Shown: positions 8,156 through 13,717 of the stretch, in pieces
Layout: every line of letters begins with the position of its first letter
Numbering within the stretch: position 1 is the stretch's first letter
Assembly: GCA_964606855.1 (NCBI GenBank)
Contig: CAZSHM010000040.1
Coordinates: 1 to 13,717, forward strand
Direction of reading: 5' to 3'
Origin: UBA7185 sp964606855
GTDB lineage: Bacteria > Bacillota > Peptococcia > Peptococcales > Peptococcaceae
DNA length: 13,717 nucleotides
The notes under the pieces: model-generated
Databases searched by the model: none
What the model was told of the DNA's origin: nothing
What the model saw: only the letters and a program-made list of their open reading frames with translations
Translations under genes and position numbers: made by a program

Positions 8156-9574
8156 TCACATCAGGAAGCGGAACCAGTCGGTGAAGCGCAGCAGTCTGAC
8201 CTTCACCTGCTTTTCGTGATCCATCTCCTGCCGCGTAACGCCCTGCGGGATATCGTAATGTTCCAAATCCAGCGCCCGGACGGCGGATGCCTCGTAGGCC
8301 TCCATATTGTCCCGCAGCTGCCGGGTCAAATCCTCGCTGTCGATCACCAGCATCAGTTCCGTATCCAGGTACACGCTGCGCAGATCCATATTGAAGGAGC
8401 CAACAATCGCCAGGCGGTCGCCCGCGAAGATGCTCTTGCAGTGGTAGGAGACGCCGCCCTCATACTCGTAAATCTGCAGGCCGGTGTCCAGGAGTTCCGC
8501 CTTGTGCGCCAGATAATCGGCTGCGCCGAACAGATTCCCGTTGTTGGCGGCGGAATTCGTCATCATTCTCGTGTTCGGATTCCTGTCGCAGATTTCCCGG
8601 AGTTCCTCGTACATCCAGTCGTTGCAGATGACATAGGGCGTGTGGATCGAGATATCGCCGGTGGCTTGTTTCATGAGCTCCGCCAGCGCGTAGAACACGG
8701 TCGGCTCTTTGGCATACACATGAATCGGATTGCTGAGGAGCGTGATCTTGTTGACCTCCAGTGTCTTGGCGATGTAGTCTGGCTCCTCCGCAATCTCCGG
8801 GTATTGCGCTTTCAGACTTTGATAGCGCGCCTCCAGTTCCTGCCGCTCCGCCCGGGTCTTTTCGGGCTTCCATGTGCGGAAGGGTTTGCTGTCCCGGAAG
8901 GTCCAGATCGAGTCGAAGTACTGCTCCACCTGATGGATGGAACTCGCCGGGCTGTCCGGATCGGTCGTGTAGACCAGCACATCCCGGTCGTAGTCCTTGT
9001 AGCCGTGCTCCCCGAGAAAATAATCGTAGGTGTTCCGGCCGCCCAGGATATAGCGATCCTCGTCCACGATCAGGTATTTGTCGTGCAGCCGGCCCATCGA
9101 CTTCCAGGGTTTGAACAGGTTGAGCCGGTTGTATTCCCGGATCTCCACGTTCTCCTCGGCGGACAGGGCGTGAAAATAGCCGCTCCGGCGCATCTGCAGA
9201 AAGGCGGGCGCGCCGTCGACAATAATCTGGATGCGGACACCGCGTTCGGAAGCCGCAAGCAGCGCCGCCAGCACATCCTTTCCGCTCTCATCCGCGCGGA
9301 ACTCAAACGTGGATAGAATAATCCGCTCCTGCGCGTGCTCAATCATCTTCAGCCGCTCCAGCAGGGCCTCCTGATTGTCCTCGATGACATAGGCCCGGTC
9401 CGGCGAGACGGTGTCGGAGTAGAAATCGGCCGCGTGAAAGTTCGCCTGATATTCCTCGCTGATCTCCGGCTGCTGCCGGTAGGACAGGATCACCCCCGCG
9501 CCGACGTAGATCAAAAGCGCTAAAAACAATAGCAATAGGATGATGAGGAAAGATAGAAGTTTGGCTTTGATCAT
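8156..9574 (-). CDS. Phospholipase D/cardiolipin synthase-like membrane protein
   Basis: PLD-superfamily enzyme; close relatives join two phosphatidylglycerols into cardiolipin or transfer other phosphatidyl groups at the membrane. From ATG 9574 it has 472 residues: one N-terminal membrane segment (about 8-30), then two PLD repeats. The first HKD motif is HDKYLIVD (residues 164-171) followed by GGRN. The second begins HCKSIFAGD (378-386) followed by VGSFNMDLRS; the Asp is one position later than canonical. VDTELMLV-like sequence (YLDTELMLVID) follows, as in cardiolipin synthases. A GGGAGG site lies 12 bases before ATG 9574; a TTG at 9631 with GGGAGG nine bases before it would add 19 residues. 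It follows the glycosyltransferase-MarR gene by 40-97 bases, probably in one operon. No clear terminator follows. Confidence 0.85.
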   Translation of the reverse strand: MIKAKLLSFLIILLLLFLALLIYVGAGVILSYRQQPEISEEYQANFHAADFYSDTVSPDRAYVIEDNQEALLERLKMIEHAQERIILSTFEFRADESGKDVLAALLAASERGVRIQIIVDGAPAFLQMRRSGYFHALSAEENVEIREYNRLNLFKPWKSMGRLHDKYLIVDEDRYILGGRNTYDYFLGEHGYKDYDRDVLVYTTDPDSPASSIHQVEQYFDSIWTFRDSKPFRTWKPEKTRAERQELEARYQSLKAQYPEIAEEPDYIAKTLEVNKITLLSNPIHVYAKEPTVFYALAELMKQATGDISIHTPYVICNDWMYEELREICDRNPNTRMMTNSAANNGNLFGAADYLAHKAELLDTGLQIYEYEGGVSYHCKSIFAGDRLAIVGSFNMDLRSVYLDTELMLVIDSEDLTRQLRDNMEAYEASAVRALDLEHYDIPQGVTRQEMDHEKQVKVRLLRFTDWFRFLM

Positions 9575-9628
9575 GGACGTCTGTTTCCTCCCGTTACCGC
9601 TTGTTTGTATCTGCTCTTCCGTGTTTCC

Positions 9629-9646
9629 CAAATGAACTTGCCTCCC
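9629..9646 (-). promoter_or_regulatory. Alternative TTG start and ribosome site for the PLD-like gene
   Basis: GGGAGG (9646-9641) stands nine bases before an in-frame TTG (9631-9629). This spacing is better than the 12 bases before ATG 9574. The extra 19 residues are polar (MGNTEEQIQTSGNGRKQTS) and would lie before the membrane segment. Sequence alone does not settle which start is used. Confidence 0.4.
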
Positions 9647-9670
9647 GCCGCTCCGAGCCACGGTTGCCCG

Positions 9671-11038
9671 TCAGCCCTTGAGCGCCTGTTGAATGTTTCG
9701 TTTGCGGCGATCGTTCAGCCGTTCGTAGAGCTCTCTTTCCTCCTGCGAAAAGTTTTCAAACTGGATCTCCTCCAGATCGCAGAGGGCAAACAGCGTCTCC
9801 GACATCACATTCTCCGCTTCGTGCGTGACGACATACTCTTTCGCGCTGGTTTTTTTCTTCTCGATGGGCAACTCTTCCTGCTGCGGCTCTCTGCCTTCCC
9901 GGTTCGTCCTGTCTTGTTCCAGGAGCGCGATCATCTCCTTGCCCAGCAGTTTTTGGATCGAGGAGGACAGCCGCCTGCGGGAGATATTCAGGATCTCCGC
10001 GATCTCCTGCTGTGTGCAGTTTTCATGGGGCTGGCTCAAAAAATACAGCAGCTTCACATCCACCGTCGTCAGGTCGTTCCGCAGGGCCACGATGTCAAAA
10101 ACTTTCTCCTGCAGCTTTCTCTCCCGGTAGATGTCGAACAGAAACCCTTCCCCTTCCCGCACGCCCTCGCTGACCTGCGTGCGCTCGTCTCCCAGCCGAT
10201 AGGTTCCCGCGATGTTCAGTGGAGACACGATCCCGTCGCTCGCCGCGTCAAAGAGGAAACGGTAAACCTGCCCCTTTCTCTTTTCGTAATCCAGATCATC
10301 GAAAACGTCCTTGTAGAACTCGTTGTAGCAGGCGAAGACCGTGCGCTTCATCTGGAGCGTCTTTTTCATGCTGATCCCCTGCGAGATCAGGGAGCCTTTG
10401 GTCTTGACATAATAGTACAGCGGAATCTTCAGGGCATAGATGGTATGCGCGTGCCGGATATATTCCAAGTTGAACAGAAAATCCTCGCACCAGCTGACGG
10501 AATCATCCATGCTCAACCGGTTCTCCTCGATGATGGAGCGCTTATAGAATTTGTTCCACAGCACGCCGTAATAGAAATCCGCCGGTTTCTGCATCATCTC
10601 CAGCGCATAGTCCGTGCGGTCCAGAATGCCTTCCTCCTCAATGCTGCCCTTCTGCGACACGCGCTCCCCGATGACCCTGTAGAAATCCGCGATCACCATG
10701 TCACATTCGTTCTCCACGGCGCTTCGCACAAAATACAGCGTCGCGTCCGCCGCGATCCAGTCGTCGCTGTCGACAAACTGCAGATACTCCCCCCGCGCCA
10801 TGCGGATCCCCTGGTTTCGCGTGTCGGAAACCCCCGTGTGCGCTTTATGCAGCACCCGGATCCGCTCGTCCCGCTCCGCGTAAGCGTCGCAGATCTTTCC
10901 GGAAGCGTCCGTGCTGCCGTCATCCAAGAGCAGCAGCTCAAACGCTTTGTACTTTTGATTGAGGATGCTGCGAACGCACCTGTCAATCGTCTTCTCAGCA
11001 TTGTGCACCGGAACGATAATGCTGACCGATGGCATCAT
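9671..11038 (-). CDS. Family 2 glycosyltransferase fused to a MarR-type winged-helix domain
   Basis: A 455-residue two-part protein. Residues 3-230 are a GT-A glycosyltransferase of the GT2 type used for surface polysaccharides: SVSIIVPVHNAEKTI, LLDDGSTD (39-44), the nucleotide-sugar DxD region FVDSDDW (88-94), WNKFYKR, WCEDFLFN (catalytic-base region) and a YYYV segment. No membrane segment is seen. Residues about 320-377 read as a winged helix: LTTVDVKLLYFLSQ, then QQEIAEILNISRRRLSSSIQ, then KLLGKEMI. Residues 400-452, beginning KEYVVTHEAE and ending EERELYERLNDRRKRNIQQ, match the C-terminal dimerisation helix of MarR regulators. The wing holds a charged insert (375-398). ATG 11038 is nine bases after AGGTGAT. 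The frame is continuous, with no sign of a frameshift. Sugar donor, acceptor and DNA target are unknown. It is first in an operon with the PLD-like gene. Confidence 0.85.
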   Translation of the reverse strand: MMPSVSIIVPVHNAEKTIDRCVRSILNQKYKAFELLLLDDGSTDASGKICDAYAERDERIRVLHKAHTGVSDTRNQGIRMARGEYLQFVDSDDWIAADATLYFVRSAVENECDMVIADFYRVIGERVSQKGSIEEEGILDRTDYALEMMQKPADFYYGVLWNKFYKRSIIEENRLSMDDSVSWCEDFLFNLEYIRHAHTIYALKIPLYYYVKTKGSLISQGISMKKTLQMKRTVFACYNEFYKDVFDDLDYEKRKGQVYRFLFDAASDGIVSPLNIAGTYRLGDERTQVSEGVREGEGFLFDIYRERKLQEKVFDIVALRNDLTTVDVKLLYFLSQPHENCTQQEIAEILNISRRRLSSSIQKLLGKEMIALLEQDRTNREGREPQQEELPIEKKKTSAKEYVVTHEAENVMSETLFALCDLEEIQFENFSQEERELYERLNDRRKRNIQQALKG

Positions 11039-11069
11039 CTTTCTATCATCACCTTTTTCGCCTTTCTGC

Positions 11070-11112
11070 GCGGGAAACGCCCGCCCAGCCGCCCGGCATC
11101 CAGGGCGGCTGG
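11070..11112 (-). promoter_or_regulatory. Two adjacent hairpins in the glycosyltransferase-MarR leader
   Basis: A perfect 10-base stem (11085-11094 with 11103-11112, 8-base loop) is followed at once on the - strand by a 5-base stem (11084-11080 with 11074-11070, 5-base loop). They end about 16 bases before the ribosome site AGGTGAT (11054-11048). No T-run follows, so a terminator is unlikely; they could limit access to the ribosome site or stabilise the message. Confidence 0.45.
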
Positions 11113-11199
11113 AAGCCGGCACGCGCCGGACCCGCTTGAGATGCGGGCGCGCAGAAAAATTCCTGCCGCGCGCTTCCCGCTCCCGGCCGTCTACACAAA

Positions 11200-11228
11200 A
11201 GAGTACTGAATTTTCCCCGCTCTGTCAA
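11200..11228 (-). promoter_or_regulatory. Promoter of the glycosyltransferase-MarR/PLD-like operon
   Basis: On the - strand, a consensus TTGACA (11228-11223), a 17-base spacer and TACTCT (11205-11200), a moderate -10. It implies a leader of about 150-160 bases before the ATG at 11038. Confidence 0.6.
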
Positions 11229-11249
11229 GCATCCGAGTGGAAGAAGCGC

Positions 11250-11262
11250 GCAAAATTTTTGC
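11250..11262. promoter_or_regulatory. A/T-rich palindrome, candidate operator
   Basis: GCAAAATTTTTGC is a perfect 6+1+6 palindrome, 21 bases upstream of the -35 box of the glycosyltransferase-MarR promoter, in otherwise GC-rich DNA. MarR proteins usually bind such palindromes near their own promoters; that this one is bound is inference only. Confidence 0.3.
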
Positions 11263-11398
11263 CGCTCGGTCCTCCGGGCTCTGACCGCGCAGGGGCTGCC
11301 TTCTCTGCGCGCCTTCCTCTCCGGCGCGCGGGTTCGGAGAAGAAACCGTCGACAGAAAGTCAAACTCGATTTGCCTTTCCGACAATTTTTTGTTTTTT

Positions 11399-11426
11399 TT
11401 GGCATCCTTTTCGTGTATAATAGAAT
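11399..11426 (+). promoter_or_regulatory. Promoter of the small protein/nuclease operon
   Basis: TTGGCA (11399-11404), a 16-base spacer and TAGAAT (11421-11426). A TATAAT (11416-11421) overlaps it and could serve instead, though without a well-placed -35. The T-rich DNA just upstream may act as an UP element. Confidence 0.65.
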
Positions 11427-11457
11427 CAGAAGACGTTTTTTGGGAGATGAGTTGCGG

Positions 11458-11877
11458 ATGATTCTGATCACGGTTGTCGATGACAATCAGGGGATGCTCT
11501 TCCACGACCGCCGGCAAAGCCAGGATCGGATCCTGCGGGCGCGCATCCTCTCCCTGAGCGCGCAGAGCCGTCTATGGATGAACGCATATTCGGCAAAGCA
11601 GTTCGGGGAGGAGGAAAGGGAGGCTGCCTGGCTGCGCGTGGATGAAGCCTTTCTGGAGAAGGCAGCCCCCGGAGAGTATTGCTTTGTGGAAAACCTTCCT
11701 GTCGCGCCGTATGAAGCGCGCATAGAACAGATCCTCCTGTTCAAATGGAACCGGAAGTATCCTGCCGATGTCCGCCTGGATATCGATCTGGCCGCCGGCG
11801 GGTGGCGGGTGGTTTCCACGGAAGATTTTGCCGGCTATTCCCATGAGAAAATCACTATGGAGGTCTATCAGCGATGA
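11458..11877 (+). CDS. Small conserved protein of unknown function
   Basis: A 139-residue soluble protein starting MILITVVDDNQGMLFHDRRQ and continuing SQDRILRARIL, with RLWMNAYSAKQF near residue 40 and PVAPYEARIEQILLFKWNRK near residue 82. I recognise the pattern (VDD..GM.F..RRQS.D, WMN.Y.AKQF) as recurring in Clostridia. Such proteins are, as I recall, sometimes labelled ribonuclease Z, but no metallo-beta-lactamase HxHxDH motif is present, so I do not adopt that name. No signal peptide or membrane segment is seen. ATG 11458 is 11 bases after GGGAG; an in-frame TTG at 11452 is closer (5 bases) and would add two residues. Its stop overlaps the nuclease start (ATGA), so the two are translationally coupled. 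Function unknown. Confidence 0.8.
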   Translation: MILITVVDDNQGMLFHDRRQSQDRILRARILSLSAQSRLWMNAYSAKQFGEEEREAAWLRVDEAFLEKAAPGEYCFVENLPVAPYEARIEQILLFKWNRKYPADVRLDIDLAAGGWRVVSTEDFAGYSHEKITMEVYQR

Positions 11878-12974
11878 ACTCTACAAGACAACAAGAAGCA
11901 AAACCGTTTACAAATCAGGCGCGGAACCTGCGGCATCCGTCCCGCGCGGCGCTCCGTATGCTGGCGATTCTTCTGCTGATCGGCTGCCTGGGCATTTTCC
12001 TGCCCGGCTGCGAATCCTCGCCGTCGGAGGCATCCCTGCAGGCCGACGTCCAGGTCAGCACCCAAGCCGATCCGCAGACACCCGCCGCGGAGACGCAGGC
12101 TCCGGCGGAAACGCCGGCGGCAAACCCCACCGCACCGGTGATCGATCCCGCCGACATCCCGGCCTATGCGGGAGAGCCCTATGTCATCCTCCGGGACAAT
12201 GTCCCGGAATTTACGGACGCGGATCTGACCGCCGTCTCCTTTGAGCAGTACAGCGATCTGGATGCCCTGGGGCGGTGCGGCGTAGCCTACGCCTGTGTGG
12301 GGGCGGATCTGATGCCCACGGAGGAGCGCGGTTCGATCGGCCAGGTGAAGCCGTCCGGCTGGCACACGGTAAAGTACGACTGTGTGGACGGAAACTACCT
12401 GTACAATCGCTGCCACCTGATCGGCTATCAGCTGACCGCCGAGAACGCAAACACGGAAAATCTGATCACGGGCACGCGCTACCTCAACGTGGAGGGGATG
12501 CTGCCCTTTGAGAATCTGGTCGCAGACTATGTGCGAGAGACCGGAAACCATGTCCTGTACCGGGTGACCCCGATCTTCACGGGTGAGAATCTGGTCGCAA
12601 GCGGCGTCCACCTGGAAGCGGAGTCCGTGGAGGACAAAGGCGAGAGCATTCTCTTCAACGTCTACTGCTACAATGTCCAGCCCGGCGTGGAGATTGATTA
12701 TGCATCGGGCGAGAGCCGCCTGGCGCCCGCCTCCGCCGCGCCGTCCGAACCGCAGCCCTCCGCGCAGGCACAGCCCGCTCCGGCAGCGCAAGTCACCCCG
12801 CAGCAGACGGACAGCGGGACGACCTATATCCTGAACACCAACACAATGAAATTTCACTTCCCGTCCTGCTCCAGCGTAGCGAGGATGAACGAGGAGAACA
12901 AGCAGGTCTATACCGGAACGCGGGAAGACGTGATCGCGATGGGATACGACCCGTGCGGGCGCTGCAATCCCTGA
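11874..12974 (+). CDS. Lipoprotein DNA/RNA non-specific endonuclease with Cys/His tail domain
   Basis: A 366-residue surface nuclease. After a basic N-terminus (1-28), a hydrophobic stretch leads to the lipobox LPGC, so Cys46 is the likely lipid-anchored residue. Residues 50-95 are a Pro/Ala/Thr/Gln-rich linker. Residues 105-280 are a beta-beta-alpha-metal nuclease of the NUC1/EndA type: RGSIGQVKPSGWH, LYNRCHLIGYQLTAENAN (catalytic His181 and nearby Asn residues), NLITGTRYLNVEGMLPFEN and HVLYRVTPIF. A second low-complexity linker (284-315) leads to residues 317-366: YILNTNTMKFHFPSC and DPCGRC (His328, Cys332, Cys361, Cys364), an Ada-like metal-binding module seen on other Firmicute nucleases. 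ATG 11874 overlaps the previous stop and lies ten bases after GGAGG. Likely roles are scavenging nucleic acid or DNA uptake; inference. Confidence 0.9.
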   Translation: MNSTRQQEAKPFTNQARNLRHPSRAALRMLAILLLIGCLGIFLPGCESSPSEASLQADVQVSTQADPQTPAAETQAPAETPAANPTAPVIDPADIPAYAGEPYVILRDNVPEFTDADLTAVSFEQYSDLDALGRCGVAYACVGADLMPTEERGSIGQVKPSGWHTVKYDCVDGNYLYNRCHLIGYQLTAENANTENLITGTRYLNVEGMLPFENLVADYVRETGNHVLYRVTPIFTGENLVASGVHLEAESVEDKGESILFNVYCYNVQPGVEIDYASGESRLAPASAAPSEPQPSAQAQPAPAAQVTPQQTDSGTTYILNTNTMKFHFPSCSSVARMNEENKQVYTGTREDVIAMGYDPCGRCNP

Positions 12975-13014
12975 CAGGGCCGCGGCCGCAGGCGGAGAAA
13001 CAGGGGGGAGGCAC

Positions 13015-13485
13015 ATGTCGGTCGAAAACGTGAAAGCCTATTTTGCGGAATACGGGATCGCGTCGCGCGTGCGCGAATTCGACGTCTCCAGCGCGACGGT
13101 GGAGCTCGCCGCAGCGGCGCTGCAGTGCGCGCCGTGCCGCATCGCGAAAACACTCGCCTTCACCGTGGACGGGCAGCCCGTTCTGATTGTCGCCGCCGGC
13201 GATGCCAAGGTCGACAACGCCAAGTACAAGGCGCGGTTCGGGGCAAAAGCAAAAATGCTCCCGCCGGATGCGACGGAGAGACTGGTGGGCCATGCGGTCG
13301 GCGGGGTTTGCCCCTTCGCGGTCAACGAGGGCGTGGCTGTCTACCTCGACGTGTCCCTGCAGCGCTTTCCCACAGTGTTCCCGGCCTGCGGCAGCGGCAA
13401 CAGCGCCATCGAGCTCACGATCCCGGAACTGGAGCAGTACTCCCGCTCCCGCGATTGGGTGGATGTCTGCAAGGGCTGGGCCTGA
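13015..13485 (+). CDS. YbaK/EbsC-family aminoacyl-tRNA deacylase
   Basis: Hydrolyses mischarged aminoacyl-tRNA in trans; cytoplasmic. The 156 residues fit the family. MSVENVKAYF and EFDVSSATVELAAAALQC lead to CRIAKTLAFTVDGQP with the conserved Lys45, then LIVAAGDAKVDNAKYKARFG, VGHAVGGVCPF (91-101) and FPACGSGNSAIELT. This is the pattern of the clostridial YbaK/ProX-like group; whether it acts on Cys-, Pro- or Ala-tRNA cannot be read from the sequence. The ATG is only three bases after a long GGGGGGAGG run, a tight spacing, but it matches the conserved N-terminus. It follows the nuclease by 40 bases and probably shares its transcript; a strong terminator lies 135 bases downstream. Confidence 0.92.
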   Translation: MSVENVKAYFAEYGIASRVREFDVSSATVELAAAALQCAPCRIAKTLAFTVDGQPVLIVAAGDAKVDNAKYKARFGAKAKMLPPDATERLVGHAVGGVCPFAVNEGVAVYLDVSLQRFPTVFPACGSGNSAIELTIPELEQYSRSRDWVDVCKGWA

Positions 13486-13620
13486 ATTTGCCCGATGGAT
13501 TCTTCCGGCTTTTATGGATGCTTCTGGCACTTTTGAGGCCGAAATGTCCGGGAAACCTTTTTGATCCGGTTTTATCCGAAGTTTGCCGCGTCCCGCGGAG
13601 GACTGCGGATCTCTTGGAAC
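13486..13620. other. Intergenic region after the YbaK-family gene
   Basis: Noncoding, with loosely repeated TCCGG-TTTTAT-like words. Bases 13575-13595 nearly repeat 5468-5488. No gene or promoter is supported. Confidence 0.45.
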
Positions 13621-13660
13621 AAAGAAAGAGCAGGAGCCGTCCGCTCCTGCTCTTTCTTTT
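13621..13660. terminator. Bidirectional intrinsic terminator
   Basis: A perfect 17-base stem (13621-13637 with 13643-13659) closes on a 5-base loop. The + strand ends in TTTCTTTT and the - strand in TTTCTTTGTT. It lies between the + strand YbaK-family gene and the end of a - strand gene, so it probably serves both. Confidence 0.9.
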
Positions 13661-13695
13661 GCCCGTGTTCTTCCGCGCCGCGACGGCACGCCGCT

Positions 13696-13717
13696 CTAGT
13701 CGTTGATCTTGTCCAGT
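13696..13717 (-). CDS. C-terminal end of an unidentified gene (cut by window edge)
   Basis: On the - strand the last bases read LDKIND followed by TAG (13698-13696). The bidirectional terminator 36 bases downstream supports a gene ending here. Only six residues are visible, so the product cannot be named. Confidence 0.45.

Larger units (their letters stand above)
11039..11457. other. Divergent intergenic region of about 420 bases
   Basis: No gene is supported here. From left to right it contains the ribosome site and hairpin-rich leader of the - strand operon, its promoter, the A/T palindrome, a further GC-rich inverted repeat (11307-11313 with 11323-11329, 9-base loop), a T-rich stretch (11386-11400) and the + strand promoter. 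Confidence 0.6.

Noticed and set aside
7871..9316. A 481-codon open frame on the + strand
   Set aside because: Antisense to hinT and the PLD-like gene; no start signals and no family resemblance.
9605..11209. A 534-codon open frame on the + strand
   Set aside because: Antisense to the glycosyltransferase-MarR gene, which has clear motifs, a ribosome site and a promoter.
11868..13016. A 382-codon open frame on the - strand
   Set aside because: Antisense to the nuclease lipoprotein, whose lipobox and active-site motifs are clear.
12793..13689. A 298-codon open frame on the - strand
   Set aside because: Covers the YbaK-family gene in antisense and crosses the bidirectional terminator; no domain is seen.

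Overview
The window looks like chromosomal DNA of a GC-rich member of the Clostridia (Firmicutes), perhaps of the Oscillospiraceae type. The grounds are strong GGAGG-type ribosome sites before nearly every gene, clean sigma-A-like promoters, a pgk-tpiA-gpmI-eno glycolytic cluster, a bS21 gene beside a HIT-family gene, and a clostridial-type nuclease lipoprotein. The assignment is an inference from gene content and style, not from a marker gene.

Layout. Bases 1-296 hold a decayed C-terminal piece of an IS21-type IstA transposase (+ strand). Bases 338-5343 (- strand) are a four-gene lower-glycolysis operon transcribed pgk, tpiA, gpmI, eno. It has a good promoter right before pgk and a hairpin terminator after eno; gapA is absent. 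Next, all on the - strand, come a secreted or anchored GDPD-family protein with a stalk-like C-terminal domain (5507-7204), rpsU with its own terminator (7373-7558), and a HinT-like HIT protein with its own promoter (7664-8005). A second - strand unit (8156-11038) pairs a glycosyltransferase, fused at its C-terminus to what reads as a complete MarR-type winged-helix domain, with a downstream membrane-anchored phospholipase D/cardiolipin-synthase-like enzyme.

A divergent intergenic region of about 420 bases (11039-11457) carries promoters in both directions, a compact A/T palindrome and a long, hairpin-rich leader for the glycosyltransferase-MarR gene. On the + strand follow a small conserved protein of unknown function, translationally coupled by an ATGA overlap to a lipoprotein DNA/RNA non-specific endonuclease with a C-terminal Cys/His metal-binding-like domain, and then a YbaK/EbsC-type aminoacyl-tRNA deacylase. 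A long perfect hairpin (13621-13660) is a bidirectional terminator between that gene and the last codons of a - strand gene cut by the window edge.

How it fits together. The left half is housekeeping metabolism and translation. The centre (GDPD-like protein, cardiolipin-synthase-like protein, glycosyltransferase) suggests envelope lipid or glycopolymer work, but no substrate can be read from the sequence. The most unusual item is the glycosyltransferase-MarR fusion, with a candidate operator and structured leader upstream: a possible self-regulating enzyme. No CRISPR array, tRNA, rRNA or intact mobile element was seen.
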